Notes under the pieces: generated by a model
The model's input: the letters and a program-made list of their open reading frames with translations, nothing else
What the model was told of the DNA's origin: nothing
The model's database searches: none
Shown: one piece after another, positions 51,766 to 60,957 of the stretch
How the letters are laid out: the number at the start of each line of letters is the position of its first letter
Position numbering within the stretch: the first letter of the stretch is position 1
Translations under genes and position numbers: made by a program
DNA from: an uncultured Prevotellaceae bacterium
Lineage (GTDB): Bacteria > Bacteroidota > Bacteroidia > Bacteroidales > Bacteroidaceae
Length of the DNA stretch: 64,000 bases
Direction of reading: 5' to 3'
Assembly (NCBI GenBank): GCA_900316975.1
Contig: ONFA01000013.1
Coordinates: 32,909 to 96,908, forward strand

Positions 51766-53410
51766 GAAGGGTTGGTTTTGTCTGTCCTGCTTTGAAGAGT
51801 TGTATGGCTTTTTCAAGAGTGATGTCGTTGCGGTTGAGGTATTGTATATAGTCGTTCATCTCTAGGATGTTGTAGATGATGCTGCCATAGATAGCTTGCT
51901 CAAACAGATGCTGCGACTTGAGTATCATGTTGTTGCGTCGCTGAATGCCTTTGCTGTCAGCATAGCGGATGAAGCGATCCACCAATCCCTGGCGTCGCAG
52001 ATATTTCTCCAACTCGGCAGCATTGTCGAACGTGGAAAGTTTTTCGCGGTTGTCGTCGGTGTATTCGAAACAATACTGGGCGATGGTGCCTTGGGTGACA
52101 CATTCTGTATAATAAGGTGTCAGTGCCGTTGTGTCTTCCGCTACAAAATAGTCGGGCATAATGCCGCCACCTCCATAGACAATACGTCCAATGCTGGTCT
52201 TGTACTCTTCTCCCGTCTGGTGGATGCTGTCCTGGCTGAAGAATTCTCCACGTTCGTAGCGTGTGATGAGATCCATTTCATATTCTTTAGGTTGTCCTTT
52301 CACGTATGGTTTTTGGATGCATCTGCCAGATGGGGTGTAATAGCGTGCGATGGTGAGGTGGATGAGAGAGCCATCTGCAAATTCAACGGGTTGCTGCACC
52401 AGTCCCTTTCCGAAGGAACGTCGCCCCACAATGATGCCACGGTCGTTGTCTTGAATGGCCCCGGAGAAGATTTCAGAAGCCGACGCTGTTGTTTCGTCAA
52501 TGAGTACGATGAGCGGCAGGTCTTGATAGGAGCCTCTTCCATCACTTCTATACTCCTCACGGCGTGAACGTCTTCCTTGTGTGTAAACAATGAGTCGATT
52601 TTTAGGCAAGAATTCGTTCACCATCTGGATGGCTGCCGAGAGATAGCCTCCTCCGTTGCCTCGCAAATCAATGACGAGTCCTTTGAATCCTTCCACTTCC
52701 AATTCTGCCAACGATGTGAGGAGTTCGGCATAAGTGGTTTCTCCGAAGTTCTTGATTTTGATGTAGCCAAGTTCTTTGTTAATCATGTAGGTGGCATCAA
52801 CACTCTTGAGAGGGATGTCTCCACGCACTACCGTAAATGAAAGAGGCTTTTTTTGTCCGTGTCGCAACACGCCAATTTTAACCTTGGTTCCCTTTTCCCC
52901 TTTCAGGCGGTGGAGAGTCTCTTCGTTTGTAACCACATCCCCTACATAAGTTTCTCCATCTACACTGACAATCTTGTCTCCCGCAAGGATTCCGACCTTT
53001 TCAGAAGGTCCTCCTTTGATGATTCCTGTAACCCGTACCGTATCATCTCGAATGACAAACTGTATGCCTACACCGCTGAAAGACCCTTTCAGGTCATCGT
53101 TGGCAGTTTGTGCATCCTTTGCTGAGATATAAGTAGAGTGTGGGTCAAGTTCCTCCATGATTTTAGGCATGGCTTGTTCCACAATGGCGGCAATGTCCAC
53201 TGTGTCCACATATTGGTCATCAATAATATGCAGCAGGTCATTCAGTTTGTTGGATGAGGTGTTGATGATGTTCAGTCGATTGCCCGCAAAACGATTGGCA
53301 AAGAATGTGCCAATGATAATGCCGACCACGACACTGACGGCAATGATGATGGGCATCCATCGGTTATTTCTGTTGATATTGTTATTATTATTATTGCTAT
53401 TATTGCTCAT
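51662..53410 (-). CDS. S41 C-terminal processing peptidase (Ctp-like)
   Basis: This 582-aa protein has a poly-Asn N-terminus (residues 3-16), a membrane helix (about 19-37), a PDZ domain (about 105-190) and a protease domain. The Ser-Lys dyad is S312 (TTASASEIF) and K335 (RRSFGKGL). It acts in the periplasm on unfolded or tagged C-termini. About 35 basic, non-conserved C-terminal residues are encoded within the 5-FCL gene in another frame, suggesting loss of an earlier stop. The N-terminal Asn run derives from an AAT/AAC trinucleotide repeat. It overlaps the dCMP deaminase by 11 nt. Confidence 0.9.
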   Translation of the reverse strand: MSNNSNNNNNNINRNNRWMPIIIAVSVVVGIIIGTFFANRFAGNRLNIINTSSNKLNDLLHIIDDQYVDTVDIAAIVEQAMPKIMEELDPHSTYISAKDAQTANDDLKGSFSGVGIQFVIRDDTVRVTGIIKGGPSEKVGILAGDKIVSVDGETYVGDVVTNEETLHRLKGEKGTKVKIGVLRHGQKKPLSFTVVRGDIPLKSVDATYMINKELGYIKIKNFGETTYAELLTSLAELEVEGFKGLVIDLRGNGGGYLSAAIQMVNEFLPKNRLIVYTQGRRSRREEYRSDGRGSYQDLPLIVLIDETTASASEIFSGAIQDNDRGIIVGRRSFGKGLVQQPVEFADGSLIHLTIARYYTPSGRCIQKPYVKGQPKEYEMDLITRYERGEFFSQDSIHQTGEEYKTSIGRIVYGGGGIMPDYFVAEDTTALTPYYTECVTQGTIAQYCFEYTDDNREKLSTFDNAAELEKYLRRQGLVDRFIRYADSKGIQRRNNMILKSQHLFEQAIYGSIIYNILEMNDYIQYLNRNDITLEKAIQLFKAGQTKPTLHDQKGNSRTNSGKKKAAYHRATPIIQPKHQGCIA

Positions 53411-53846
53411 TGTTTTCGTCAGGATTAAGATACTCTACTTTGATGTTTGCGCGTTGTAAAAGTTTAATGCCATCTTCCAAACGGTAGTGTTCTGAATAGA
53501 CGACCCGCTTGATGCCAGCTTGAATGATGAGTTTGGCACATTCAATGCATGGGGAGGCTGTGACATACAGGGTTGCCCCGTCGCTTGAATTGTGGCTTCG
53601 TGCTAATTTGGTGATGGCATTGGCTTCTGCATGAAGCACGTAAGGTTTTGTCACGTTGTTTTCATCCTCACATATATTTTCAAAACCTGAAGGTGTACCA
53701 TTGTAACCGTCAGAGATGATGGCTTTGTTCTTCACCACCAATGCACCCACTTGGCGGCGTTTGCAGTAGGAATTCTCTGCCCATATTCGTGCCATGCGTA
53801 CATATCTACAATCGAGGTTGTATTGTTTTTTTTCTTGTTCAGTCAT
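53400..53846 (-). CDS. dCMP deaminase family protein
   Basis: This 148-aa cytidine/deoxycytidylate deaminase fold has the zinc motifs HAEAN (H72, E74) and PCIEC (C100, C103). It would convert dCMP to dUMP for dTMP synthesis; some close members are ComEB-like. It is the first gene of the compact minus-strand operon down to rnz and overlaps the S41 gene by 11 nt. Confidence 0.9.
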   Translation of the reverse strand: MTEQEKKQYNLDCRYVRMARIWAENSYCKRRQVGALVVKNKAIISDGYNGTPSGFENICEDENNVTKPYVLHAEANAITKLARSHNSSDGATLYVTASPCIECAKLIIQAGIKRVVYSEHYRLEDGIKLLQRANIKVEYLNPDENNEQ

Positions 53847-53895
53847 CGGATGTTATGTGTTATAAAAGTTGATAGTTGCCGGGTTTCGGGTTGAA

Positions 53896-54336
53896 TTATC
53901 TGAAATCTCCCAGCCGTAGGGTGCTATGGTTCTTGTCGTTCAGATGGAGAAAACTTGCACCGCTACTGTAGGATGTTACATTGGAAAGGATATTGTAAAT
54001 CTGTTTGTCTATGACGAGGGAAGAGGATGCTTTCTGTTGGAGGTGGAGCGCGATGGTCTGATGTTTGCCGTCAGCCTCCCATGTCCCCGAGAATGTCACG
54101 CCCGAGGAGAGTTGCCCGTTGAAGGTGCTGGATGCGAACGTGATGTAGTATGCACCTTGCCCTTCTTCAGTGTAGAATTTCTTGGTTTCCTCGGAAGAGG
54201 TGATTCCGTTGATGACAAGCCCGTTCATGTACCATGTCTTGCCTGTGAATATTTCTTCCACGTCGTCTTCATTTTTGCAGGAAGCGACGGCAAGCAGTGT
54301 GAGGGTCAGATAGAGGATGAACTTGATTCTTTTCAT
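53896..54336 (-). CDS. Small hypothetical lipoprotein
   Basis: This 146-aa protein has a lipoprotein signal ending LLAVASCK (Cys20). The mature part is a small beta-rich domain (GKTWYMNGLVINGITS, FNGQLSSGVTFSGTWEADG), resembling META/DUF4847-like Bacteroidetes lipoproteins; that assignment is tentative. It follows dcp by 18 nt, so the two are likely cotranscribed. Confidence 0.65.
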   Translation of the reverse strand: MKRIKFILYLTLTLLAVASCKNEDDVEEIFTGKTWYMNGLVINGITSSEETKKFYTEEGQGAYYITFASSTFNGQLSSGVTFSGTWEADGKHQTIALHLQQKASSSLVIDKQIYNILSNVTSYSSGASFLHLNDKNHSTLRLGDFR

Positions 54337-54354
54337 GTTTGTATGTGTATGATT

Positions 54355-56382
54355 TCATTGAATACCGTTCCGTCGGAGCAGGGCGTGGATGGTGGGTGCT
54401 TGTCCTCGGAAACGCTTGTAAAGTGTCATGGGGTGTTCTGTGCCGCCGCGTGAGAGGATGTTGTTGCGGAAACTTTGAGCAGTTTCGGGGTCGAAAATGC
54501 CACGTTCTTGGAAGAGTGAGAAAGCATCGGCATCGAGCACTTCTGCCCATTTGTAACTGTAGTAGCCAGCAGAGTACCCGCCAGCCATGATGTGTGAGAA
54601 CTGGGTGGTCATGCATGTGCCTTCCACTGAGGGCAGCAACTTGACACGGCTCCATGCCTGTTGTTCGAAGGGGATAGGGTCTGCTGTGAACGCGTCTTTC
54701 ATGGTGTAATATGCCATGTCGAGCAGTCCGAAACTGACTTGTCGCATACAGGCGTATGCCACGTTGAAGTTGCGGCTGGCAGTGATGCGGTCGATGAGTT
54801 CCTGGGGGAGGGGCTCGCCTGTCTTGTAGTGGGTGGCGAAGGTGTTGAGAAATTCTTTCTCCGTGCTGAAGTTTTCCATGAACTGCGAGGGCAGTTCCAC
54901 GAAATCCCAATAGACATTTGTACCAGAAAGGGAACGGTAGGTGGTGTTGGCGAAGATGCCGTGAAGGGCATGCCCAAACTCATGCAGGAAGGTTTCCACC
55001 TCGCCCAGTGTGAGCAGGGCTGGTTGCTCGTCTGTCGCTTTTGAAAGGTTCATGACGATGGCGACCTGTGGACGTGAGTTTTTCCCGTTCTTCTCTTTCC
55101 ATTGTTCTTTATAGGAGGTCATCCATGCTCCCGACTTCTTCGAGGTTCTCGGATGGAAATCGGCGTATAGCAGGGCCAACGGACTGTCGTCCTTGTCCAT
55201 CACGTCGTACACTTCCACGTCGGGGTGATATACTGGCACTTCATGGTTTCTTCTGAAGGTGATGCCATAGAGTCTGTGTGCCAAGCCGAACACTCCTTCC
55301 TTTACTTTCGCTAACTGAAAGTAGGGACGGAGCATTTCGCTGTTGAGGTTGTAACGGCTTTCTTTCAGTTTGTTGGCGTAGTAGGGGAAATCCCAGGGCA
55401 TGAAGGGTTGAAGGTTGAGGGTCTGATGGCACAGGTCCTCCACAGCTTTGACTTCTGCTTGTGCTGTAGGCATGTATGCGTCGATGAGTTGGTTGAGCAG
55501 GTCGTACACGGCTTGGGGCTTTTCTGCCATGCGGTGTGCGAGGGCATAGTCAGCGTAGGTGTCGTAACCCAGCATTTGTGCCATCTCACGGCGTAGGTTC
55601 ACGATTTTTCGGACGATGTCGGTGTTGTTGTTGTCGTTGGGATGGGTGCAGAGTGTATGGTATGCCAGATACATTTTCTCTCTAAGTTCTCTTTTGGCGG
55701 AGTAGGTGAGGAAGGGCATGTATGATGGTGCTTGGAGGGTGAACGCATATCCTTCCATGTTTCGTTCCTTGGCGGTTTGCCTGGCGAGGTTGATGGCGCT
55801 CTCTGGCAGCCCTTCCAAATCTTCTTCGTTAGTGATGTGCAGCAGAAAGTCGTTGGTGTCTTTCAGTTTGTTTTGTGAGAATTGGAGTGTGAGCACGCTC
55901 AGTTCTGCCGACAGTGCCCGCAAGCGTTTCTGCTGCTCGTCGGGCAGGTTGGCTCCTTTGCGGACGAATCCTTCATAGGTCGTGGTGAGCAGCATCTTTT
56001 GTTCTGCATCCAGGTCTTTGAAATCTTTGGCGGCATGGTTTTCATACACGGCTTTCACTCGTCTGAAGAGTCTTTTGTTGAGGGTGATGTTGTTAGAATG
56101 TTCGGTGAGGATGGGCGACATCCGTTGTGACAGTTCGTCCAGATAGTCAGAGGTTTCTGCGCTGAGTTGGTTGTAGAACACGGAGGTCACTTTGCCCAGC
56201 AGTTCACCGGTGCGGTCCAGTGCCTCGATGGTGTTCTCGAAAGTGGGGGCTTCTGGTTGATTGACAATTTGGTCTATCTCTTTGTCTTCTTCTTCTATGC
56301 CTTTCAAGATGGCAGGCTCATAGTCTGTTTCCTTGATGGTGTCGAAGGGTGTGTATTCGTAGGGTGTGTAGAATGGATTCAT
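54355..56382 (-). CDS. dcp: M3-family peptidyl-dipeptidase (Dcp/oligopeptidase A type)
   Basis: This 675-aa zinc metallopeptidase has the motif HEFGH at 467-471 (H467, E468, H471). Family signatures GALMRVSFGLLDM-like (ACMRQVSFGLLDMAYY) and C-terminal GGYSAGYYSYKWAEVLDADAF are present. No signal peptide is evident, so it is probably cytoplasmic. Dcp releases C-terminal dipeptides; OpdA-like specificity is possible. Near residue 320 the segment HQTLNLQPFMPWDF is coded by a CTCAACC-like stretch. Confidence 0.9.
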   Translation of the reverse strand: MNPFYTPYEYTPFDTIKETDYEPAILKGIEEEDKEIDQIVNQPEAPTFENTIEALDRTGELLGKVTSVFYNQLSAETSDYLDELSQRMSPILTEHSNNITLNKRLFRRVKAVYENHAAKDFKDLDAEQKMLLTTTYEGFVRKGANLPDEQQKRLRALSAELSVLTLQFSQNKLKDTNDFLLHITNEEDLEGLPESAINLARQTAKERNMEGYAFTLQAPSYMPFLTYSAKRELREKMYLAYHTLCTHPNDNNNTDIVRKIVNLRREMAQMLGYDTYADYALAHRMAEKPQAVYDLLNQLIDAYMPTAQAEVKAVEDLCHQTLNLQPFMPWDFPYYANKLKESRYNLNSEMLRPYFQLAKVKEGVFGLAHRLYGITFRRNHEVPVYHPDVEVYDVMDKDDSPLALLYADFHPRTSKKSGAWMTSYKEQWKEKNGKNSRPQVAIVMNLSKATDEQPALLTLGEVETFLHEFGHALHGIFANTTYRSLSGTNVYWDFVELPSQFMENFSTEKEFLNTFATHYKTGEPLPQELIDRITASRNFNVAYACMRQVSFGLLDMAYYTMKDAFTADPIPFEQQAWSRVKLLPSVEGTCMTTQFSHIMAGGYSAGYYSYKWAEVLDADAFSLFQERGIFDPETAQSFRNNILSRGGTEHPMTLYKRFRGQAPTIHALLRRNGIQ

Positions 56383-56415
56383 CGTTGTGGGTTTGTTTGC
56401 TGAAGTTTTTTGAAG

Positions 56416-57114
56416 TTATTTATGAGGAGTGAAGGGTGTGAATAAATCGGTTGTTTGTTGTATGTTCTTGATGACAAAGCCGCCTCTTTGCAGGGTGAGG
56501 AATCCCAGCTCCTGTAGTTGGTTGAGGGCTATTGATACGTTCAGGCGGGTTTCGTGAATGATGTGGGCGAGTGCTGTCATTTTGATTTGTACCTCTTTTG
56601 TCCCCTTCCGGCTGATGGAGTGGGCGAGGATGAATTTGAGGATTTTTTGTTGCACCGTATCGTCGGGAAACAGGCACAAGAGTCGCTGGGTTTGCTGGTA
56701 CTTGTTACAGGTAATGTTCATCATGTTGATTTTGATGATGTCGTTTGCCATCAGGTAACGTAGCACCATTGCCTTGTCGATGGACAATGTGCGACCAGAA
56801 GATGCAAAAGAGTAGGAGCGGGAGTATGTTTGATACATCCCGAAAAGGTTGTAGGGTTCTATCACCTTGAGGTGGGGCAGATGCTCTGTGAGGCAGAAGC
56901 GGTTGTCTGTGTCGCGGAATTCAGCCACCACTTCTCCTTGGATGATGTAGATGAGTCCCTGGCACCGCTCTCCCTGCATCACGATTTCATCACCGCTATG
57001 GTAGTTGACAAAGTCCAGTCTGACATGCGCCATCACTTCCGCTATCTCCCGGGTTGTCAGCCCCTGAAACAGCGGTAGTTGGAGTAGCCGTTCAAACATT
57101 GTCAGTTCCATCAA
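56416..57114 (-). CDS. Crp/Fnr family transcriptional regulator
   Basis: This 232-aa protein has a cyclic-nucleotide-binding-type fold (about 15-125: GDEIVMQGERCQGLIYIIQGEVVAEF) and a C-terminal winged helix (about 165-220: LAHIIHETRLNVSIALNQLQELGFL). No Fe-S cysteine set of Fnr is visible, so the ligand is unknown. It overlaps apbE by 4 nt and may use the ATG five codons later. Confidence 0.9.
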   Translation of the reverse strand: MMELTMFERLLQLPLFQGLTTREIAEVMAHVRLDFVNYHSGDEIVMQGERCQGLIYIIQGEVVAEFRDTDNRFCLTEHLPHLKVIEPYNLFGMYQTYSRSYSFASSGRTLSIDKAMVLRYLMANDIIKINMMNITCNKYQQTQRLLCLFPDDTVQQKILKFILAHSISRKGTKEVQIKMTALAHIIHETRLNVSIALNQLQELGFLTLQRGGFVIKNIQQTTDLFTPFTPHK

Positions 57115-58220
57115 TTCTCAATAATCATCTTTTCCATTCCTTCTGTCATCCATTCCTTCATTTCTCCGTCCTTGTCCGAATAGATGAAGAATGCCATCAG
57201 TTCGGGGTGCCGGGCGAGCACTTTCTTTGCCTCATCCATGCCCAACACCATGAAGGCTGTAGCATAGGCATCGGCTGTGGCACAATCTTGAGCCAGCACT
57301 GTTGAAGAAAGGATGCTGTGTTGTACAGGATGTCCCGTGTGGGGGTCAATCGTGTGGGCATATTTCTTTCCGTCCTTTTCGTAGTAGTTGCGGTAGTTGC
57401 CCGATGTGGCCATGGCAAGTTGGGTGATTTGGATGACTTGTTCAATGTCGGTGCTGATGCTGGCAGGGTCATCGTTGGGTTTGCTGATGCCCACATGCCA
57501 CAGTTCACCCCGTGGGTTCGTGCCTCTCACGCGCACTTCTCCGCCTATCTCCACCATGTAGTTGCCGATGCCTTGGCTTTCCAAGTATTTGCCAACGGCA
57601 TCCACGCCATAGCCCTTGGCGATGGCACTGCAATCCAGCATTGTCTCAGGGTGTTCCTTCTGAATCTTTCCCTCCACGAGTTTCACCTTCTCGTAGCCAA
57701 CAAATGGTAGCAGACTGTCCACTTTCTCCTGACTCACGTTGTCCATGTTCTTGAATCCAAAGCCCCACAGATTCACCAACGGTGCCACAGTAATGTCGAA
57801 AGCCCCGTTTGTTTCTCCCGACACCTTTTGTGCCAAGTTGAAAACCTCCACGAACATCGCATTCGTGTCCATGCTCGTGTTGTTGTTGATGGCGCTGATC
57901 ACAGATTCCTTGTTGAACGGTGACAAAGAAACGTCCACCTCTTGCAAGGCTTTGTCGATGCCCTCCTGCAGAGGGGTGGAATATTGATATGTGATGTGGT
58001 AAAATGTACCGAACACACTTCCTTCACTGCGTTGTGTTTCTGTATTCGCCCATGCCTTACCCATTGTCACTGCTGGTTGTTTGTTTTCCTTTCCATGCGT
58101 CATTACAATATAGATGGTGCCAGCAATGAGCAATGCAAGCAGTGGCCATCCCCACCATTTGATTTTATGTGGAGCATAGGGGTCAAATGTTTTATTCTTC
58201 TTGTCTTTCTTCTGTTCCAT
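57111..58220 (-). CDS. apbE: FAD:protein FMN transferase (ApbE)
   Basis: This 369-aa protein has an N-terminal membrane anchor (about 23-42: WWGWPLLALLIAGTIYIVM) and the ApbE domain. Signatures are GTFYHITYQ, FDITVAPLVNLWGFG, DCSAIAKGYGVDAVGKYLESQG and HTIDPHTGHPVQHSILSSTVLAQDCATADAYATAFMVLG. It attaches FMN covalently to Thr of exported flavoproteins such as Rnf or Nqr subunits; no such target is in the window. Its start overlaps the DUF6048 gene by 29 nt. Confidence 0.93.
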   Translation of the reverse strand: MEQKKDKKNKTFDPYAPHKIKWWGWPLLALLIAGTIYIVMTHGKENKQPAVTMGKAWANTETQRSEGSVFGTFYHITYQYSTPLQEGIDKALQEVDVSLSPFNKESVISAINNNTSMDTNAMFVEVFNLAQKVSGETNGAFDITVAPLVNLWGFGFKNMDNVSQEKVDSLLPFVGYEKVKLVEGKIQKEHPETMLDCSAIAKGYGVDAVGKYLESQGIGNYMVEIGGEVRVRGTNPRGELWHVGISKPNDDPASISTDIEQVIQITQLAMATSGNYRNYYEKDGKKYAHTIDPHTGHPVQHSILSSTVLAQDCATADAYATAFMVLGMDEAKKVLARHPELMAFFIYSDKDGEMKEWMTEGMEKMIIEN

Positions 58221-59103
58221 TTTCTTGAATAGTTGTTGGTTGCGAATTCTCCGGTGTGGGAGCAGAATCCGTTGTTTGTTGTCTGTTGTCCGTAGTCTGT
58301 AGTCCGTTTTCTATGGTTCGAATGTCCACGTTCACCCCTCGTTTATGGCTCTTCTTCAAGCCCCAGTTCAGGTCGAAGATGAGGCTGTAGGTGCCGCCCC
58401 AACATGAGGAGTCTGTCGTGTAGCCATAGCCTGGTATGCAATTGGGCTTGGCGTAGTCGCTCTTTGTCGAGGCGATTTCACGTTTGTAGCGTATAGCCCA
58501 TCCCATGTGGAAATTCCTGAAAATCTTCACTTCTACGCCAAACACCAGTTCTGCCCAGTGGCTGGTGCAGTCAAGACCCTTCACGCTGAAAGGTTGGCTG
58601 CCTCCCCAAATGGGGTCAGTCTGTGCTGGACCGGCAACGTCATACTTGAACATTGAGATGCCGTAGCGTGCGCCAAGGTAGAGGCGATTGCTCTGGAACT
58701 TGTCTTTCAGCATGTTGATGTCAATGCCGACACGTGCGAAAGGGGCGCTTGCCTTATAAGACACCTTCGTGTTGAAATCCTCCTTGTCGCATTTGCCCAC
58801 ACCCGCCTCAATGATGGGAAAGAAAGTGTTCTTCAAGTTCAGTCGGAGCGCACCTTCCAATGTGCCATAGTCTGACACCATCATTGCAACGGGACCGTAG
58901 CAGTCCACCGACAATGTAAAGCCTTGGAAGAACACCTGATGCTCTTTCTGTTCCTCCACCGCCACATATTTTGTAGGCTTCGGTCTTTCGCCAGGCATCA
59001 CAGGCTCTGTCTGCTGCTCTTGTGCCCTCATGGCCATGACCGATGCCCCTGCCATCATGACTGCACTGACGATATGTCTAAACTGAATGCTCAAATTCAA
59101 CAA
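58192..59103 (-). CDS. DUF6048-type outer membrane/secreted protein
   Basis: This 303-aa protein has a signal-like N-terminus (MLNLSIQFRHIVSAVMM). A beta-strand-rich body typical of a small barrel or periplasmic protein follows (LYLGARYGISMFKY, GVEVKIFRNFHMGWAIRYKRE). It resembles DUF6048, usually found with DUF6452 in Bacteroidales, as here. The last 40 residues (QTTDNRQQTTD) come from a CAACAGACAACGGAC-type repeat. Function unknown. It overlaps apbE by 29 nt. Confidence 0.72.
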   Translation of the reverse strand: MLNLSIQFRHIVSAVMMAGASVMAMRAQEQQTEPVMPGERPKPTKYVAVEEQKEHQVFFQGFTLSVDCYGPVAMMVSDYGTLEGALRLNLKNTFFPIIEAGVGKCDKEDFNTKVSYKASAPFARVGIDINMLKDKFQSNRLYLGARYGISMFKYDVAGPAQTDPIWGGSQPFSVKGLDCTSHWAELVFGVEVKIFRNFHMGWAIRYKREIASTKSDYAKPNCIPGYGYTTDSSCWGGTYSLIFDLNWGLKKSHKRGVNVDIRTIENGLQTTDNRQQTTDSAPTPENSQPTTIQENGTEERQEE

Positions 59104-59139
59104 TTTATTATTTATATTTAAGTTTCGGATGTTTTAGTT

Positions 59140-59292
59140 TATTGGAGTTAAAGGAGTTATAGGAGTTATCGCTCCGCTCAGGAGTTAAAAGCCGATAGTC
59201 TAAAAATGAAAGAATGAAAGAATGAAGGAATGAAAAGTTGCCCTCAACTCTCAACTGTCAACTCTCAACTGTCAACTCCTTTAACTCCAAAG
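59140..59292. repeat. Mixed repeat block between the DUF6452 and DUF6048 genes
   Basis: GGAGTTA-type units (59143-59196), a run of GAATGAAA units (about 59205-59236) and a CAACTCTC/CAACTGTC array (59239-59292) fill the 233-nt spacer. No gene is seen. Confidence 0.8.
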
Positions 59293-59336
59293 AAGTTGAG
59301 CACTTGCGAAACTTCAATCATTTATCATTTGTCATT

Positions 59337-59966
59337 TCAATCCTCAATCACTCCGTTAAAGTAGATTTTCACGTTCGTGTTCCCCTCGTAGTTCACCTTC
59401 GGCTCACTGATTTCGATGTGATCGATAGCAGCCTCTGTGGTTGTTACATTCATGAGCGTGTGGAAACGATAAGTTCCACACTCAGGCAGTTCTACGTTCG
59501 GGTGGCTTTTGTGCTCGACCTTGATGGTATCTTTCAGCGTAATCATGTTGTAGGAGAGAATCAGCGTGTCCCGATCGTGGAAGAAACTCATTGGCACTTT
59601 CATGCTTGAAGCGTTGCACAGTTTGTTCAGCAGCACTGTGTCCCTGCGCTGTTGGGTCACGCTCTCCGTGTAACCCTGATTTACCAGTGCTGTGTCAGGG
59701 GCATCTTTCGTTATGGTTGCGTTGCCCAACTTCCGATAGGTGTACACCGTCTTGTAGCCTGGCATCAGGGTCGTTACCGTGATTGTGTCGCCGTAGGTGA
59801 TGGGTGTGCCCTCTGAGTCATAGAAACCATAGTTGCACGTCACCATATTCTCCACAGGACAGTTGTTCGAGTAACACCCTGCCACCAGCATTGCCATGAC
59901 CGATGTCCCCATCATCATGGCTGCACAAATCTTATGTCTCAACCGAATATCCAATGCTATGTTCAA
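59337..59966 (-). CDS. DUF6452-type lipoprotein
   Basis: Starting at the TTG at 59966 (just after the GT2 stop) it is 209 aa, beginning NIALDIRLRHKICAAMMMGTSV and with lipobox AMLVAGCY. Upstream ATG 60032 lies within the glycosyltransferase gene. The mature part is cysteine-containing and beta-rich (NCPVENMVTCNYGFYDSEG), matching DUF6452. Its signal region is similar at DNA level to that of the DUF6048 neighbour. Function unknown. A start at the ATG at 59918 is the alternative. Confidence 0.72.
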   Translation of the reverse strand: MNIALDIRLRHKICAAMMMGTSVMAMLVAGCYSNNCPVENMVTCNYGFYDSEGTPITYGDTITVTTLMPGYKTVYTYRKLGNATITKDAPDTALVNQGYTESVTQQRRDTVLLNKLCNASSMKVPMSFFHDRDTLILSYNMITLKDTIKVEHKSHPNVELPECGTYRFHTLMNVTTTEAAIDHIEISEPKVNYEGNTNVKIYFNGVIED

Positions 59967-59970
59967 AGTT

Positions 59971-60930
59971 TTAAATCTCCTTCTCCACTTGATACTTGTT
60001 TCTCTCCTGGCTGTTCCTGCTGATGAGGTCACCGAGGAATCCGCCTACAAACAATTGCGTGCCCAGAATCATCATTGTCAGTGAGATATAGAAGTAAGGG
60101 CTGTCTGTAACCAGGGCATGCGGCACATGCTGGCACAAAGCCACCACCTTGATGGTGCCAACAATGACGATGGCGATGAAGCCGATGATGAACATGAGGG
60201 TGCCGATGAAACCGAAGATGTGCATGGGCTTCATGCCGAAGGTGCTGATAAACCACAGGCTCATCAAGTCCAGATAGCCATTCACGAAACGGTTCAATCC
60301 CATGAACTTACTCTTTCCGTGCTGTCGTGCTTGATGATGCACAGGCTTCTCGCCGATTTTGCTGAAGCCCGCATTCTTGGCGAGGTAGGGGATGAAGCGG
60401 TGCATTTCACCGTACACCTCAATGTGTTTCACCACATCCTTTCTGTAAGCCTTCAGTCCGCAGTTGAAGTCATGCAGGTTGTGGATTCCGCTCACCATAC
60501 GGGTTGTTGCGTTAAACAACTTCGTCGGAATCGTCTTCGACAACGGATCCCCCTTCCTGCGATTCATCTTGAATCCGCTCACGAGGTCATAGCCCTCTTC
60601 CTTCACCATTCTGTACAGTTCGGGAATTTCGTCGGGGCTGTCTTGCAAATCCGCATCCATCGTGATGACCACATCGCCCTCAGCCCGTTCAAAACCGTGG
60701 AATAGGGCAGGGCTCTTTCCGTAGTTTCTGCGGAATTTGATACCATGCACTTCCGGGAACTTCTGGCTCAACTTCTCAATCACTTCCCATGAGCGGTCGG
60801 TCGAACCGTCATTCACAAAAATCACCTCATAAGAGAAGCCGTTTGCATCCATCACACGTTTAATCCACTCGTGCAATTCCGCAATCGATTCATCCTCATT
60901 ATATAGAGGCACTACAACTGAAATGTCCAT
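59971..60930 (-). CDS. GT2 polyprenyl-phosphate glycosyltransferase with two C-terminal helices
   Basis: This 319-aa protein has the GT-A fold opening SVVVPLYNEDESI and DXD motif MDADLQD (D92, D94). It also has the loop FRRNYGKSPALFHG and two C-terminal membrane helices (about 236-262 and 279-302). This layout is that of GtrB/DPM1-like enzymes that load a sugar onto undecaprenyl phosphate on the cytoplasmic face. Sugar unknown. It follows the DUF4199 gene by 27 nt and precedes the DUF6452 gene. Confidence 0.9.
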   Translation of the reverse strand: MDISVVVPLYNEDESIAELHEWIKRVMDANGFSYEVIFVNDGSTDRSWEVIEKLSQKFPEVHGIKFRRNYGKSPALFHGFERAEGDVVITMDADLQDSPDEIPELYRMVKEEGYDLVSGFKMNRRKGDPLSKTIPTKLFNATTRMVSGIHNLHDFNCGLKAYRKDVVKHIEVYGEMHRFIPYLAKNAGFSKIGEKPVHHQARQHGKSKFMGLNRFVNGYLDLMSLWFISTFGMKPMHIFGFIGTLMFIIGFIAIVIVGTIKVVALCQHVPHALVTDSPYFYISLTMMILGTQLFVGGFLGDLISRNSQERNKYQVEKEI

Positions 60931-60957
60931 GATGTTTTTATAGAATTTGTAGTTTGT

